Positions 1 to 9,790 of a DNA stretch of 64,000 nt are shown one piece after another. The translations under genes were made by a program, and so were the position numbers. Position 1 is the stretch's first letter. The number at the start of each line of letters is the position of its first letter. This stretch comes from Sinohyriopsis cumingii (Eukaryota; Mollusca; Bivalvia; Unionida; Unionidae), in the NCBI GenBank assembly GCA_028554795.2, contig JAPYKE020000539.1:124001-188000 (forward strand), written 5' to 3'. The notes under the pieces are model-generated. The model ran no database searches, was not told the origin of the DNA, and worked only from the letters and a program-made list of their open reading frames with translations.

Positions 1-135
1 TATAAGGATAAAAGGCACATGATAACCATTAACGTGGAATAAACACAAATGTCTGTACAACATGTTTTGGGTAATGTTCTAACCAGTTCTATAGTAGGGG
101 GTAAGGTCACACAAGTGTCCTCCCGAAAGGGTCTT

Positions 136-300
136 TCAGGCCTGTCCACGACAGTCCCGTCCTGGGTGACGGGTTCTTCTGGCACCGTCACTAACACAGG
201 TTGAAAAGTCGCAAGGCTCACAATCGGATTCCACTTCAGAAGCCCCACACTTGAATTGTGCCTGTCTAAACTTGTTTTGTGTTTCTCTGAAAGTATTCAT
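136..300 (-). CDS. Short Polinton ORF that shares its N-terminus with the BIR gene of element B
   Basis: A 54-residue ORF starts with MNTFRETQNKF and ends shortly after a Cys-containing, Arg-rich stretch. A TATATAAAAAG box lies 55 bp upstream. I recognise no domain. Its interest is comparative: the first ~30 codons and the promoter are shared with 26410 onwards in element B, where the reading then runs into a BIR domain protein instead. The bases beyond it (1 to 230) match 28850 to 29040 of element B, so the two elements differ by a ~2.4-kb block at this point. It may be the resident gene of the locus or only a leader. Confidence 0.45.
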   Translation of the reverse strand: MNTFRETQNKFRQAQFKCGASEVESDCEPCDFSTCVSDGARRTRHPGRDCRGQA

Positions 301-332
301 CTTGTTCGCTCGGTCTTGGTAGTCACAATGAA

Positions 333-3300
333 CTATCGATCTTGCCTAGGGTTTCTTTTTATATACAGACCAATACCGACGTGTCCATACGGTAAGGTGA
401 AATGATTGGGAAGTCGCACTCGCTTCTGGTACACGATTTGATAGACTTTTTCCAAGGGTCGACTGACGATGTGGTGAGTGGGTAAACGTACAATTTTGTT
501 CGGTTGATAGGTGGTCACTTTAAAGTTTGCATCCTCTCCCGATTGCAAGGCTTCTTTCAATACCCCAAAGTTCACCACACGACTGGTACGATAATTCAGA
601 GTCAATCCTTTCACTTTACACGTCGTGTGCAATTCTCCTTGTGGGTCCCGGTATTCGTAGCCGTAATTTTTGGGACCACCACTGACGAAACTTAGAATCT
701 TGTCGTCGGGATGTTCGTCTGTCCAGGCTCCTAAACGGTCTCCTTCGATGTCAGGGTGCTGTTGACTCGGGTGATGGACGTAAATGCAACTGTCCGTGTC
801 AAAGTACAGGACACGTTCCCCTAACAGTTCTAAAGCTTCGTACAATTTTAAGCGAGCATGAGCTGTCACGTAAGCCGCAATGATGACATTTCCAAAGGGG
901 TCGTCTTGTACAAAGTCCAGATCTTCTTCGTAACTGACCAAGATCAAATCCTCGCGAACGACGTCCACGTGTTTCATGAATTTGGTTTTGTCGTGAATCA
1001 TCTGAAAGTAGCGGGAAGGTTCTGTCAAATATTCCGTCTTGGGTAAACACGGTCGTTGTGCCATTTTACCCCACAAGCAATTTAACATCACTTTGGCAAA
1101 CGACCACCTGCCTTCGTTTTTCTCGATATGGTCTAAAGAGATGCCTTCTTGTTCATAGTATTTCTCTTTGAATGTGTTTTCGTCTTCGGAAGTGTGACTC
1201 CAGGAAGGATAGCCGCTGGCTTCTTGCTTCAGTTTCAAAAAGGCATCCACATAGTCGGCGAAAATGCCTTTCTGACTGGGGTCACCCTTGTGGTATTGTT
1301 GTGTCTTGGGAAAGTGGCAAATTTCGTACACTTCTAACAGTTGGTATCCCATGTCCAGAGCTTTGAACAATTCTACGCTGATCCAGGTTCCCGTCAAGGC
1401 ACGTTCTTCCTGGGTGTGCTGACAAGGTTGGTCTTGGTTGCACGTTTCGGCACAAGTACGGCACAATGGAAACATCAGTTTGCCTTGACAATGGTGAGGT
1501 AAGACGGGATGGTATAGGTTCGTGTGAGGCAAAACTTTACACTTGATCAAGCCTTCGTATTGTCGAATGTTTTTCAGGTCAATGTGTTCCGTGAACAATT
1601 GTGGGTGCCCTGCAGGAAAGGGACAATATTTGCACACGTAAGGATACAGCGAACACACGTCCAAGTATTTGATTTCTTCTCCTTTCTCTTCGTCGGCTTG
1701 GTACAGCAAACAGGTGGCATTGGTCCTTCCTCCGTACAAACTATCCCTCGGGTTTAGGGGGTCCATCAGCTTGTAACTTTCCACGGCACGTTTAAACTCG
1801 GGATCGGTTTTCATACGGTGATCGTACTCGTGTTCCCACATTTCCACCACTTGGTATCCTTGCTGTTCTAACTTTAGGCGTCGCTGACAAGTGTCCTCGT
1901 ACAAGTCTTCCATGGTTCGTTGTAAAAACTGATTTTTAGTGCTACGATCAGGGTAACAGACGGGACATCCGTGAAATAAGCAACCGTTAAACTCGTACAC
2001 GATCTTGGGGTTTTCTAAGTTCCAGCCATCGACCGAGTACGTTCCGATGGTCTTTTCGCCTCCTCCGTTGCGGGCATGCTGAATCCATTTGTCTTCCTTG
2101 TCGCACAAGTAATGTAACCAGCGTTGGGCTTTGACCGAGTATTGACGTTTGACATAGTGGGTCGTTTGAGGACTGATGACAGCCACGGTGTTTTCAGGCA
2201 TGAATCGTTGTCGATACACTAAGGAACACGCTTTGGCAATGGTGCAAGCTTCTTTCAAAGGATCGACCCCTCCGTGTTCCATGAACAGTTCTCGAAATTT
2301 TCCACAGCAACGCCGTAAAATGTCCACGTCGGAACGACAATACTTTAGCATTTCTTCCTGAAAGTCGAAAGGGTCGGACGCGTGAGTCTGGTACCAAGGG
2401 TAGAAAGCTTCTCGTTGTTCGGTACGCATGTTGTCGGGGTCGTAATAGTGAGCCTCAGGCAAATGGTGTAGAACGTCGTGTTGATTGGCTTCCGTATTGA
2501 AAAAGTGAGGAAAATAACCTTTAGCCATTTCTGTCATTCCAAACGTTTTAGGCATTCGACTCAAAGGCATGGCCAAGTAACTCATCGAATCTTTAAACTG
2601 CACTTGTCCCACTTGCATGAAAATGATTTTGGCTCCGTTCAAAGTGACTTTAGGACGTTCGGTGCCATGTTCCGTATAGTACCTCAAAAGAAACTGTCCA
2701 TCGTATCCGGAGAAATTGTGAGCCATCACCGTGGCATGACGATGACAATCTACGTAACGTTCGATGTCCTCTTGGCTCCACGTCTTGTCGATGGGATCTA
2801 AGACCCATTGGGCAAAATCGGCTAACGTGTTCGGTCCTCGAAAGATTTTTTCACGCCCTCCGGGAATCTTGCTGCAGTGAGGGCAATGACTGAAGATAGG
2901 TTCTTGAATGCACTTCTCGCACGCTCGATGAGCCACGCAGAAATTAGGAATGTGAATGCCATTCTCTTGCATGCATTCGAAATCGAAAAAGATGAAATTG
3001 CTTTTCTTCTTGTGACCGTCCTCTTTCTCTGGTGGGGGTTGGTATTTTTGCACGTAGCATTGGTGTTCCAAGTCCACGATGTGGTGACAAATGTTACATT
3101 TTTTCTTTCCTGAACATACGTGTGCCTTGGTATTATTGGTACGTAGGCCTTTTCGACACGTAGGGCACAATCTCAGGAGTTGACAAGCACATTTCTGCTG
3201 TGAACCTTGCGTCTTCAGATGTTGTTGGTAACAGGCAGGGCTGACAAACGTGCGCAGACAAGCAGGACATTGTACTCTTTCTTGTCCTTCGCACAGACAG

Positions 3301-4406
3301 GGTGGAGAGGCCAAACATCCTGGGCATTTCCATCCGCAATGTTTGTGTTGCTCTCGATTGTTATAGCCATAGTCACATTTCTCACAGTAATAACTGTATC
3401 CCAGGAATCCAGTGATAGTGGTAATGGTATCGAAATGGTCGTCGTGATAATAGACATGAATGTATTTTCCGTCCTTGAAGTCTTTCCCTCGAAACAACAG
3501 AGGTCCGCGCATTTCTTGAGGGTGCACTTTCAAGGTGTAGAGTGGAGCTAGGACATCTTGCAATTTCTGCATCTCAGGAATGCCACAGGGTGTGTCTTTG
3601 GACAGTCCGGCTTGTTGTAACAGGAGTTCTGCTTCGTTTCGTTGTTTGGCTCGGTCGGATCGTTGAATAGTTTTCCAAGCTCTTTTCCATTCTACCGTGT
3701 CGTTCTTGTTGGCATAGGTTCGTCCCACCACGATGGCTCGGGCTAAACACATCTATTTTTGAGAATTGTGAATTTGGACGAGACTCTTTTTGGTGTTGCG
3801 AAGGTCGTTCACCAGTAACACCTTATTGCGTTGTCCTGTCCCTTGAGGAGGAGAGACGTGGGCCATTTTCAGTGTGGCTTTACCATCGGTGATGTCAAAC
3901 TGGTCATTAGATTGTTGTACGTGTTGAATCTTGTCCATGACTTTGGAAGGGGTTAGTTCTGCGGGTCTGCTAAACTCGATCCAAACAAGGGATTTCAAGC
4001 TGTCGTGATCTATGGATAGTGTCAAGCGATCGTCTTCTTTGGGTTGACATTGTCGCTTGAGTGCGGTGAGCAAAGAATCCCACATCTCGGTGATAAACCC
4101 TTCTGCTTTCTCCAATGGTACGTCGGACTTGAAATCTTTAAACTTCACTGTGTAGGTGTAAGCCGTGGTTCTAAATTTTCTAGAGGAGCGCTTTTCCGTC
4201 TCTCGAATGGAATAGTACTTTTCAGGGTTGACTAAGGGTGGTGAACTTTGTTTAGAGGGTTTGGATTCTGGTTCACTCATGTCCTCTTCAAAATCACTGG
4301 CATGAATTTGTGCCAAGACTTCAGCTCTGGTACGAGGCGATAGATCACGTTTCTGCCTCTTACTTTCTTCTTCTTCTTTCTTCTCGAATGAATAGGATCG
4401 TTTCAT
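333..4406 (-). CDS. polB: Polinton protein-primed DNA polymerase B (pDNAP), nearly whole
   Basis: Family B protein-primed polymerase that replicates Polinton DNA. The 3'-5' exonuclease motifs are visible: DFE near 2980, HNFSGYD near 2710, and YCRSDVD near 2335. The polymerase motifs follow: A (DVCSLYP, near 1650), B (KVMLNCLWGK, 1068 to 1097) and C (YFDTDS, 785 to 806). A Cys/His-rich block (about 2990 to 3390), as in other Polinton polymerases, precedes the exonuclease. The most upstream part (3753 to 4406) matches the basic N-terminal region usual in the family. The gene looks nearly whole, with about one break. It is transcribed away from the zinc-knuckle gene at 4542. The best alternative is simply that it is inactive. 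Confidence 0.93.
355..365 (-). promoter_or_regulatory. TATA box of the short ORF at 136 to 300
   Basis: On the minus strand the bases read TATATAAAAAG, 55 bp before the ATG at 300. The same box in the same position precedes the BIR gene of element B (26345 to 26356). It overlaps the end of the polymerase gene region, as expected in a compact virus-like genome. Confidence 0.6.
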
Positions 4407-4477
4407 CTTGAGTGCAAAACGTCAAATGACTCAAGTTTAAACACCATAGACTAATTTATAGTCATGGCAAACCAGCG

Positions 4478-4487
4478 TATATAAAAA
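4478..4487 (+). promoter_or_regulatory. TATA box of the zinc-knuckle gene
   Basis: TATATAAAAA followed by GGG lies 64 bp before the ATG at 4542, with an initiator-like TCACTATT about 30 bp downstream of the box. The gap 4407 to 4541 is a divergent promoter between pDNAP (-) and the zinc-knuckle gene (+). Confidence 0.7.
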
Positions 4488-4541
4488 GGGTGTGTGTCTT
4501 GTCCTTTCACTATTCATTTCACTCTCAAACCGAGCACAACA

Positions 4542-4973
4542 ATGGAAGAGACTACCCAGATGGAACGTTTCATCAGAGCTTTGCGAGGGGTCATTAGAAA
4601 ATTCTCTTCAGACCAGCCGACGGACTACTCTCCTTCCTTTCGAGATAAAAGTCAAGATACTTGCTATATCTGTCAGAAGAAAGGGCATTGGTCTTCAGAG
4701 TGTCCAGACCGTCAAAAAAGAACAAAAACAGGGGCTAGAAAAGACAAAAGTCAAGATACCTGTTATTATTGTCAAGAAAAAGGACATTGGTCTCCAGATT
4801 GCCCAAAAAAGAAACAAGAGGAGTCGGAAGAAAAGAGGGATTCTTCAGAAGAAGAGAGCGATTCTTCAGAGGAAGAAAGCAGCCAGGTGAAGAAAAGAAG
4901 AAGGGAAGAAAGTGAGGAGGAAGAGGAGGAAAAGACTGTGACGGTGAAGAAATTGACAAAAAAGAGAGAGTAA
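4542..4973 (+). CDS. Double CCHC zinc-knuckle protein with acidic tail
   Basis: A 143-residue protein; the ATG at 4542 is preferred over an in-frame GTG further upstream because it lies 64 bp after a good TATA box. Two CX2CX4HX4C zinc knuckles (CYICQKKGHWSSEC and CYYCQEKGHWSPDC) sit in tandem repeats that both begin with RDKSQDTCY or KDKSQDTCY. The C-terminal third alternates Glu/Ser-rich and Lys/Arg-rich runs. Zinc knuckles of this type usually bind single-stranded nucleic acid, so a role in replication or packaging is plausible (inference). It is divergent from pDNAP. Element B keeps part of the same gene (23627 to 23985). There is no reverse transcriptase nearby, so it is not a retroviral gag. 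Confidence 0.8.
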   Translation: MEETTQMERFIRALRGVIRKFSSDQPTDYSPSFRDKSQDTCYICQKKGHWSSECPDRQKRTKTGARKDKSQDTCYYCQEKGHWSPDCPKKKQEESEEKRDSSEEESDSSEEESSQVKKRRREESEEEEEEKTVTVKKLTKKRE

Positions 4974-5198
4974 AAAAAGAAACAGAAGAAGTGAATGTAA
5001 TTTATAAAGTGTTCTGTTGTGAATTGTGAATTGGATTGTAACTATGGAGAAAAGAATACATTAATTATATAAGGTAAGTGTCTTTGAGTTTTGATTTTAA
5101 AATAAGAAGCTACACTCACGCACTCATGCACAGACATGTACTATAAGGGTAAAATGGTTTTTTTTTGTTGATTTTTGAGTTATTGGCAAATTGAAAGG
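4974..5198. other. Convergent intergenic spacer in element A
   Basis: Gene-free, AT-rich spacer between the zinc-knuckle gene (+) and the Gln-rich gene (-). It holds a long T run near 5159 to 5166 and no clear AATAAA on the plus strand. The minus-strand histone-like 3' end lies at its right edge. Confidence 0.6.
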
Positions 5199-5239
5199 CT
5201 ATCTCTTTTCGAGAGAAGTGGGTGGCCCTGAAAAGGGCC
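5199..5239 (-). terminator. Histone-type 3' stem-loop plus purine-rich downstream box (Gln-rich gene, element A)
   Basis: On the minus strand, 22 nt after the last codon region, AAAAAAGGCCCTTTTCAGGG continues to a perfect 6-bp stem with a TTTC loop (5224 to 5239), followed directly by ACCCA. This matches the metazoan histone mRNA 3' stem-loop consensus including its 3' flank. A purine-rich CTCGAAAAGAGATAG follows at the spacing of a histone downstream element, the U7 snRNA target. The same module is found behind six other accessory genes in A and B. Confidence 0.8.
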
Positions 5240-5260
5240 TTTTTTGGTGTAGGGGTGAGT

Positions 5261-5819
5261 TTATGCAATCAACTTTAACTGTCTTAAGCCTTTGCCACGG
5301 CCGAGGCCTACTTCTGATGATGATGATTGGGTTGAAATCACTAAGGGTGGTACGATAGGCTTAGTCACAGGGTTGGCGTGTTTAGCTCGGGAAGGTCGTA
5401 TTCTCTTCGGTCGTGATAAAGAAGTCTGATACATTTGTTTCAGACTTCTTAACTCCGCTAAAATGTCCAACAGTACCGTAGCCGTTTGATTTTCACCCTC
5501 TTGTTTCTTTGCTGCTACTTCTTCTTGTTGTTGTTTTTTTTCTTACCTCTTCTTGTTGCTGTTGCTGTTGCTGTAGGAGAAAAGCTTGTTCCGCTTCCTT
5601 TTGTCGTTGCATAAATTTCTCCAATTCTTCTTTCTGTCTCTGTCTAAAATTCTCCACTTGCGGTAATGAAGAATGAGACGAAGGTTCCGGAACAAATTCT
5701 TGCGAGGTAAGAAAATCCACAAAATCCCAATGTACCTCTTCTGAAAGTAAGTCCGGGTTCCCTTGGGCGGCCTCCACTGCTGGTGCACCCCAATGGATCG
5801 TTTTCTGAGTTTCCGTCAT
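5261..5819 (-). pseudogene. Gln-rich accessory gene of element A
   Basis: Polinton accessory gene starting MTETQKTIHWG, conserved in element B at 22819 to 23396. The N-terminal part has aromatic and acidic residues (WDFVDFLTSQEFVPEP), then a predicted coiled coil rich in Gln/Glu/Lys (FRQRQKEELEKFMQRQKEAEQAF), a poly-Gln/poly-Lys tract, and a basic tail with a LAELRSLKQMYQTS helix and PKRIRPSRAK. I recognise no family. About one break. The promoter is a TATA plus CRE arrangement (5867 to 5888) and the 3' end is a histone-type stem-loop (5199 to 5239). Confidence 0.7.
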
Positions 5820-5866
5820 ATTGAATCACTGTCGCATAGATTGACAGCACACAGGCGCTAGCGAAT

Positions 5867-5888
5867 CTATATAGACCACGTGACGTCA
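5867..5888 (-). promoter_or_regulatory. CRE plus TATA promoter of the Gln-rich gene, element A
   Basis: A palindromic CRE, TGACGTCA (5881 to 5888), sits just upstream of CTATATAG (5867 to 5874), about 50 bp before the ATG at 5819. CREs bind CREB/ATF bZIP factors (established). The identical arrangement in element B (22750 to 22771) shows it is conserved. Two CCAAT boxes (CGGATTGG at 5903 to 5910 and 5943 to 5950) lie in the same divergent promoter. Confidence 0.7.
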
Positions 5889-5986
5889 CAGACTGCTCTC
5901 TTCGGATTGGATGCGGACTGACTGAATTTTGTAACGCGTGTTCGGATTGGTGAATGAACTCAATCCGTTTCAATCCTTCCTCTACC

Positions 5987-5995
5987 TATAAATAA
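5987..5995 (+). promoter_or_regulatory. TATA box of the short basic gene, element A
   Basis: TATAAATAA lies 52 bp before the ATG at 6039, followed by TTCACTGCATT-like initiator sequence. It forms the plus-strand side of the divergent promoter shared with the Gln-rich gene. Element B has the equivalent on its minus strand at 22643 to 22652. Confidence 0.65.
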
Positions 5996-6038
5996 GCGCA
6001 GTTCACTGCATTGATTCACCTGTTCTCGTCGCCTCACG

Positions 6039-6269
6039 ATGTGGACCACTGTTGAATCATCCAGCCTTGTGTCTTCAATGATGTTTAGGACGGACATGCT
6101 CATGTATGTCCGGTCCAAGTGGACTGTTGTTGATAGGACAGATACTAGTCTATGGATGAGAAGAGTTTGCATAGAAAGACAAGGATGCCTCAAGAGGGTA
6201 CTTGTGTATGGACCTGCAGTTAGAAGGAGTTTAAGAAGAAGAAGATGTGACAGATGCCGTCTATGTTAA
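6039..6269 (+). CDS. Short basic Cys-containing accessory protein, element A
   Basis: A 76-residue ORF (MWTTVESSSLVSSMMFRTD) with a strongly basic C-terminus (RRSLRRRRCDRCRLC). The homologue in element B is on the opposite strand at 22366 to 22599, with conserved length and start context, which supports a real gene. I recognise no family; the tail could bind nucleic acid or zinc. It points outwards to the element terminus and ends 24 nt before a histone-like stem-loop. Confidence 0.65.
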   Translation: MWTTVESSSLVSSMMFRTDMLMYVRSKWTVVDRTDTSLWMRRVCIERQGCLKRVLVYGPAVRRSLRRRRCDRCRLC

Positions 6270-6293
6270 TATTAATATTAACATAAATCCAAA

Positions 6294-6334
6294 GGCCCTT
6301 TTCAGGACCACCCACATTTCTCGAAAAGAGATAG
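6294..6334 (+). terminator. Histone-type 3' stem-loop and purine box (short basic gene, element A)
   Basis: AAA then GGCCCT-TTTC-AGGACC (6294 to 6309, one mismatched pair) followed by ACCCA, then TCTCGAAAAGAGATAG at 6319 to 6334. The hairpin begins 24 nt after the stop codon, the normal spacing of histone genes. Confidence 0.75.
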
Positions 6335-6382
6335 CCTTTCGATTGCCTACCCCTTTATAAAATTATTTTTTTAAAAAAAATC

Positions 6383-6793
6383 CCATGTTCAATTCCCCTT
6401 GTCCCTAAAGTAGTTTTTTTTTCTAACATGTTCAATTCCCCTTTGTCCCTAGACAAACCCAAACTCTATTCCCATGTTCAATTCCCCTTGTCCCTAGACA
6501 GACCCAAACTCTATTCCCCATGTTCAATTGCCTTTGTCCCTAGAATCGATATTTTTTTTTCCATTGTTCGAATGCCTTTGTCGCTAATCTCAATATTTCC
6601 CTTTTTTTCCTTTCTCCAATGTTAAATTCCATTGTCGCTAATCTTACCCAGGGTTTTTTGCCCATGTTAAATTTCCATTGTCGCTAATCTTACCCAGGGT
6701 GGTTAATGTTAAATTTCCATTGTCGCTAATCTTACCCAGGGGGTGTTTTTAATGCTAATTCCCATTGTCGCTAATCTCACCCCTTATACTACT
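6383..6793. repeat. Terminal repeat array of element A
   Basis: About nine tandem units at roughly 45-bp spacing, beginning as CATGTTCAATTCCCCTTGTC and grading towards ATGTTAAATTTCCATTGTCG plus TAATCTTACCCAGGG at the outer end. The terminal bases TACTACT mirror element B's end. Element B's terminal repeats contain the same CATGTT(A/C)AATT core but in fewer, longer units with internal symmetry, so the arrays have turned over since the two elements split. Confidence 0.8.
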
Positions 6794-7625
6794 CACGTGG
6801 ACACAGACTAGATTTTAGTGATCTGTAAATGCAAGCGCTTTAGGCGACCCCTCCAAATCGATCCCAGGCACATTTGTTGCACAAATAATGGCACTGCCAT
6901 ATAGGTATAGTGATCAAATGATTTTGTTTGGTTGAAACACAAGTAAGAATGTTTTTTCCTCAATTTTGATGACAATATGTGAAGCTAGGAACTTCTGCCA
7001 CTTCTATCCCCACTCGTTTTCTTCCATTTTGATCAGTGTCCATATAAGCATTAAAAAATACTATCCAGAATGTTTTTGTCCCCTAATTTGTTAACAAATA
7101 TACAATTTGCAATGTTATAAAATGTGGCTGTCTCTTCCTGCGAACCAGCTCATCACTACAACAAAAGAAAAATATATGCCACTCATCTCGGTGAAATTAA
7201 GATCGCTACGTCGATGAGTGAATATATACCTCAACCTTCCCTCGATCATTGATATCAAGTCTAGAAATAACATTGCAAGTAGTTATAGAAACACACATCA
7301 GTTTGACGGGTTTGGGGATTTGCCTTTGGCTTAGTGTGCCACCTGTGTTATAATAATTGACCGATTGTAATTATGGAGTTAATATTTCTGATCAGACTTC
7401 AGTCAAATTTTGGAATATGGCTTTGTATCGATAATGAGCAAGATCCACAATGTTAACATTGCGATCGTTCAGCTGAATATTTACCATCTTAAAATGGAAA
7501 TGAGTAATCTCTTGAAGAATCCAACAAAATGGCAAAAATGATGTCTCGAGGACTGGCTTATCTTCGATGTGATATTGATATGTAGACTTTTTCTTATGTA
7601 TGTAATGCTTTTCTTTTTGACAGTA
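6794..7625. other. Host flank, no gene seen
   Basis: AT-rich host DNA after element A. Near 7165 to 7235 is an imperfect inverted repeat (ATATATGCCACTCATC against GATGAGTGAATATATA) whose GATCGCTACG core resembles the minisatellite at 58240 to 58540. Otherwise I see no coding region or RNA gene. Confidence 0.6.
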
Positions 7626-8455
7626 TGTATGTATGTATGTATGGATGGATGGATGCGTGCGTGCGTGCGTGCGTGTGTGTGTGTGTGTATTTGATCTATT
7701 TTTTGCTGTCCTTTCGGAAGATATGTATTAGGCAGTCAAACTTGTTTTATATCAGTGATCTCAAGCAAAATCAATTTTCTAATCCCTAAATAATTGTACC
7801 TTCTGAAACTGTTTCAAGCGGACAAAGCTTTTTAACGTATGTTTGGAATCAAACCGAGAAGATATTGAGGAGCTTTTAAAAGGGATTATGACAAAATATT
7901 TTATTCAAATGCAATGAATGACGAGGCTACCCTTTTTCATTGGCATAAAAGATGAGAGAAATGGAATTAACTTGTAAAGTTTCCAGTTACTTCATCTTGT
8001 GCACAAGAAGGGAAATTTAAACCATACAAGTGAAAGGCTGCCTGTATGTATGTATGTATGTATGTATGTGTGTGTGTGTATGTGTTTGTGGGGGTGGGTG
8101 GGTGGGTGGGTGTGGGTGTATATGCAGATCTTTTTTTGCTGTCCTTTCGAAAGAAATGTATTACACTGTCAAACTTGTTTTGCATCCGTAATCTAATCCT
8201 TAAATAATTGTACCTTCTAAAAATGTTTCAAGCAGACAAAGCTTTTTAACGTATGTTTGGAATCAAAATGAAAGGATACTGAGGGGCTGTTAAACGGGAT
8301 TATGACAAAATGTTTTATTCAAATGCAGTATATTACGAGGCTACCCTTTTTCTTTGGCATAAAAGATGAGACTAATGGAATTAACTCGTAAAGTTTACTG
8401 TTACTTTATCTTGTGCATATGACGGAAAATTTAAACCATACAAGTGAAAGGCTGT
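7626..8455. repeat. Local tandem duplication, two ~415-bp units each headed by a TATG microsatellite
   Basis: Unit 1 (7626 to ~8041) and unit 2 (~8042 to 8455) each start with TATG/GTGT microsatellite and continue with the same ~340 bp (landmarks: TTTTTGCTGTCCTTTCG, TTTTTAACGTATGTTTGGAATC, CCATACAAGTGAAAGGCTG). Many substitutions separate the copies, so the duplication is old. A third, more diverged copy is at about 62570 to 62980, so this is also a dispersed repeat family. Confidence 0.75.
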
Positions 8456-9388
8456 CCTTTTGCTGATGTTTATGAGAGTATGCTTATTTAAAACACGTGT
8501 TTTGTCTCAGAATTGTAGTTATTGTAAATTTAGATGAAACTATGAAAGGAATAGTTGCGGATAGTTGTCTGACAAGTGTTTAGAAACTTCTCAGATGCAT
8601 TAGACATACTCTTTACTAGTTAGAAGTAGTTTTTGTGCATATATACGATATTTGATGTTGTACTTGGAGTTTTGACTTGCGCAGTAAATGTTTCATGAAA
8701 TGTACTCTGAATTCGTTTGGGATTACAATCAGCAACTGAATTCAGAAACAAAAAACTGTTTGTCTTTTCGTAACTTAATTATTTCCATATCGTTGTTATT
8801 TTACCTGGGTTTCCTTGCTTGTACTGCGTTGTTTCATGAGATTTTGTTCAGACGATGCTATCTATGCTTTTAAAATCAAGTGCATATTACCAATCTTTCG
8901 CTAAATTTAGATATGCTCTGTCTTATTATCATCTAAATAAATTACAGAAAATTAACTTATACCAAAAATATGCTTAACAAATTGTAAAATTTAGAAGCTT
9001 TCACATGTGGTATAATGATTTAATTATCAGTGTTTATCTACAGGGAAAGCAAAATACACGCGAATTGTACTTAATGCATTACTTTTATAGGAGTATTAAT
9101 TTCAGAAATGCTTGAATTAAGCAAACCTGATTTGTATATGACTGATGATAACGTTATTGCTTTAGTATTACGAAAATACTGATATGTGGTAAATTGTTTG
9201 GATTTTTTAAATAGATGATACTAATATGTTTAAAGCAAATATATATGTAAACATATTTATTGCACACACGTTCGCGTGTTGTGGTCCTTTCAGGAATTCC
9301 TTTATTAGAAAGGAATGATCTCTATTGGACTGGAGTAACTTCGACTTGATTTGAACGTGCAGACTTATTCTCATTTATGCGATGTTTG

Positions 9389-9390
<2 letters not shown>
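8456..9390. other. AT-rich host DNA, nothing recognised
   Basis: No gene, RNA or repeat that I can support. The open frame at 8688 to 8873 encodes a hydrophobic, low-information peptide without homology that I recognise. Confidence 0.5.

Positions 9391-9393
<3 letters not shown>

Positions 9394-9470
<77 letters not shown>
9394..9470. repeat. Self-complementary microsatellite (TC)n(TA)n(GA)n
   Basis: A run of TC, then TA, then GA dinucleotides. The TC and GA blocks are reverse complements, so the whole can fold into one long hairpin centred on the TA block. Confidence 0.9.
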
Positions 9471-9644
9471 ATTGCAAATACATGTATTTAATCACAGAGA
9501 ATTATAAATATACACCATACCAAACGAAAAGTGCTATCGCTGGATTCTGTAGAATAATGCTTGATAATAGTAGGCAGAATTAATATTTAATACAAATAAT
9601 ACTATCATACAGGTTAGAGAATGTTTAATTCGTATTCTACGGTG

Positions 9645-9790
9645 ATTTGAACCCAGGTCGGCGTGTAAACGGCACCCGTCGCCTTGCATCATTTTTTGGT
9701 GATGTGTGCGTGGTCGTGAGTGAATATTTTATCGTGTGTGCTGGCAGGGCGATGAGTGCCGTTTACCCGCGGACCTGGGTTGCTGTTTTA
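9645..9790. repeat. Foldback (inverted repeat) element, ~145 bp
   Basis: Two ~40-bp arms, ACCCAGGTCGGCGTGTAAAC at about 9651 and its near reverse complement ending GCGGACCTGGGTT at about 9781, flank a GT-rich centre. The arms contain a conserved GTAAACGGCAC/GTGCCGTTTAC core. It could be a small foldback MITE or a local inversion; no flanking duplication was identified. Confidence 0.7.

Larger units (their letters stand above)
1..6793. mobile_element. Polinton/Maverick element A, right part (left part outside window)
   Basis: This is the right-hand portion of a Polinton, cut by the window start. It carries pDNAP, a zinc-knuckle gene, a Gln-rich gene and a short basic gene, then a terminal repeat array whose last bases read TACTACT, matching the CACTACT terminus of element B (AGTAGT read inwards). 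Nucleotide similarity to element B is obvious through all shared genes, but in opposite orientation. The bases after the end are CACGTG, the expected position of a 6-bp target duplication, but the partner end is not in the window. The visible part looks nearly whole (about two or three breaks), so it is probably the youngest of the three elements. Confidence 0.93.

Noticed and set aside
799-1050. Second minus-strand frame inside the polymerase
   Set aside because: Shadow frame of the pDNAP coding region.
4542-4973. Retroviral gag nucleocapsid
   Set aside because: CCHC knuckles are present, but there is no LTR, protease or reverse transcriptase, and the gene is syntenic with pDNAP in two Polintons.
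5199-5239. Bacterial Rho-independent terminator
   Set aside because: The sequence is eukaryotic, and hairpin size, loop, flank and downstream purine box fit the histone 3' end much better.
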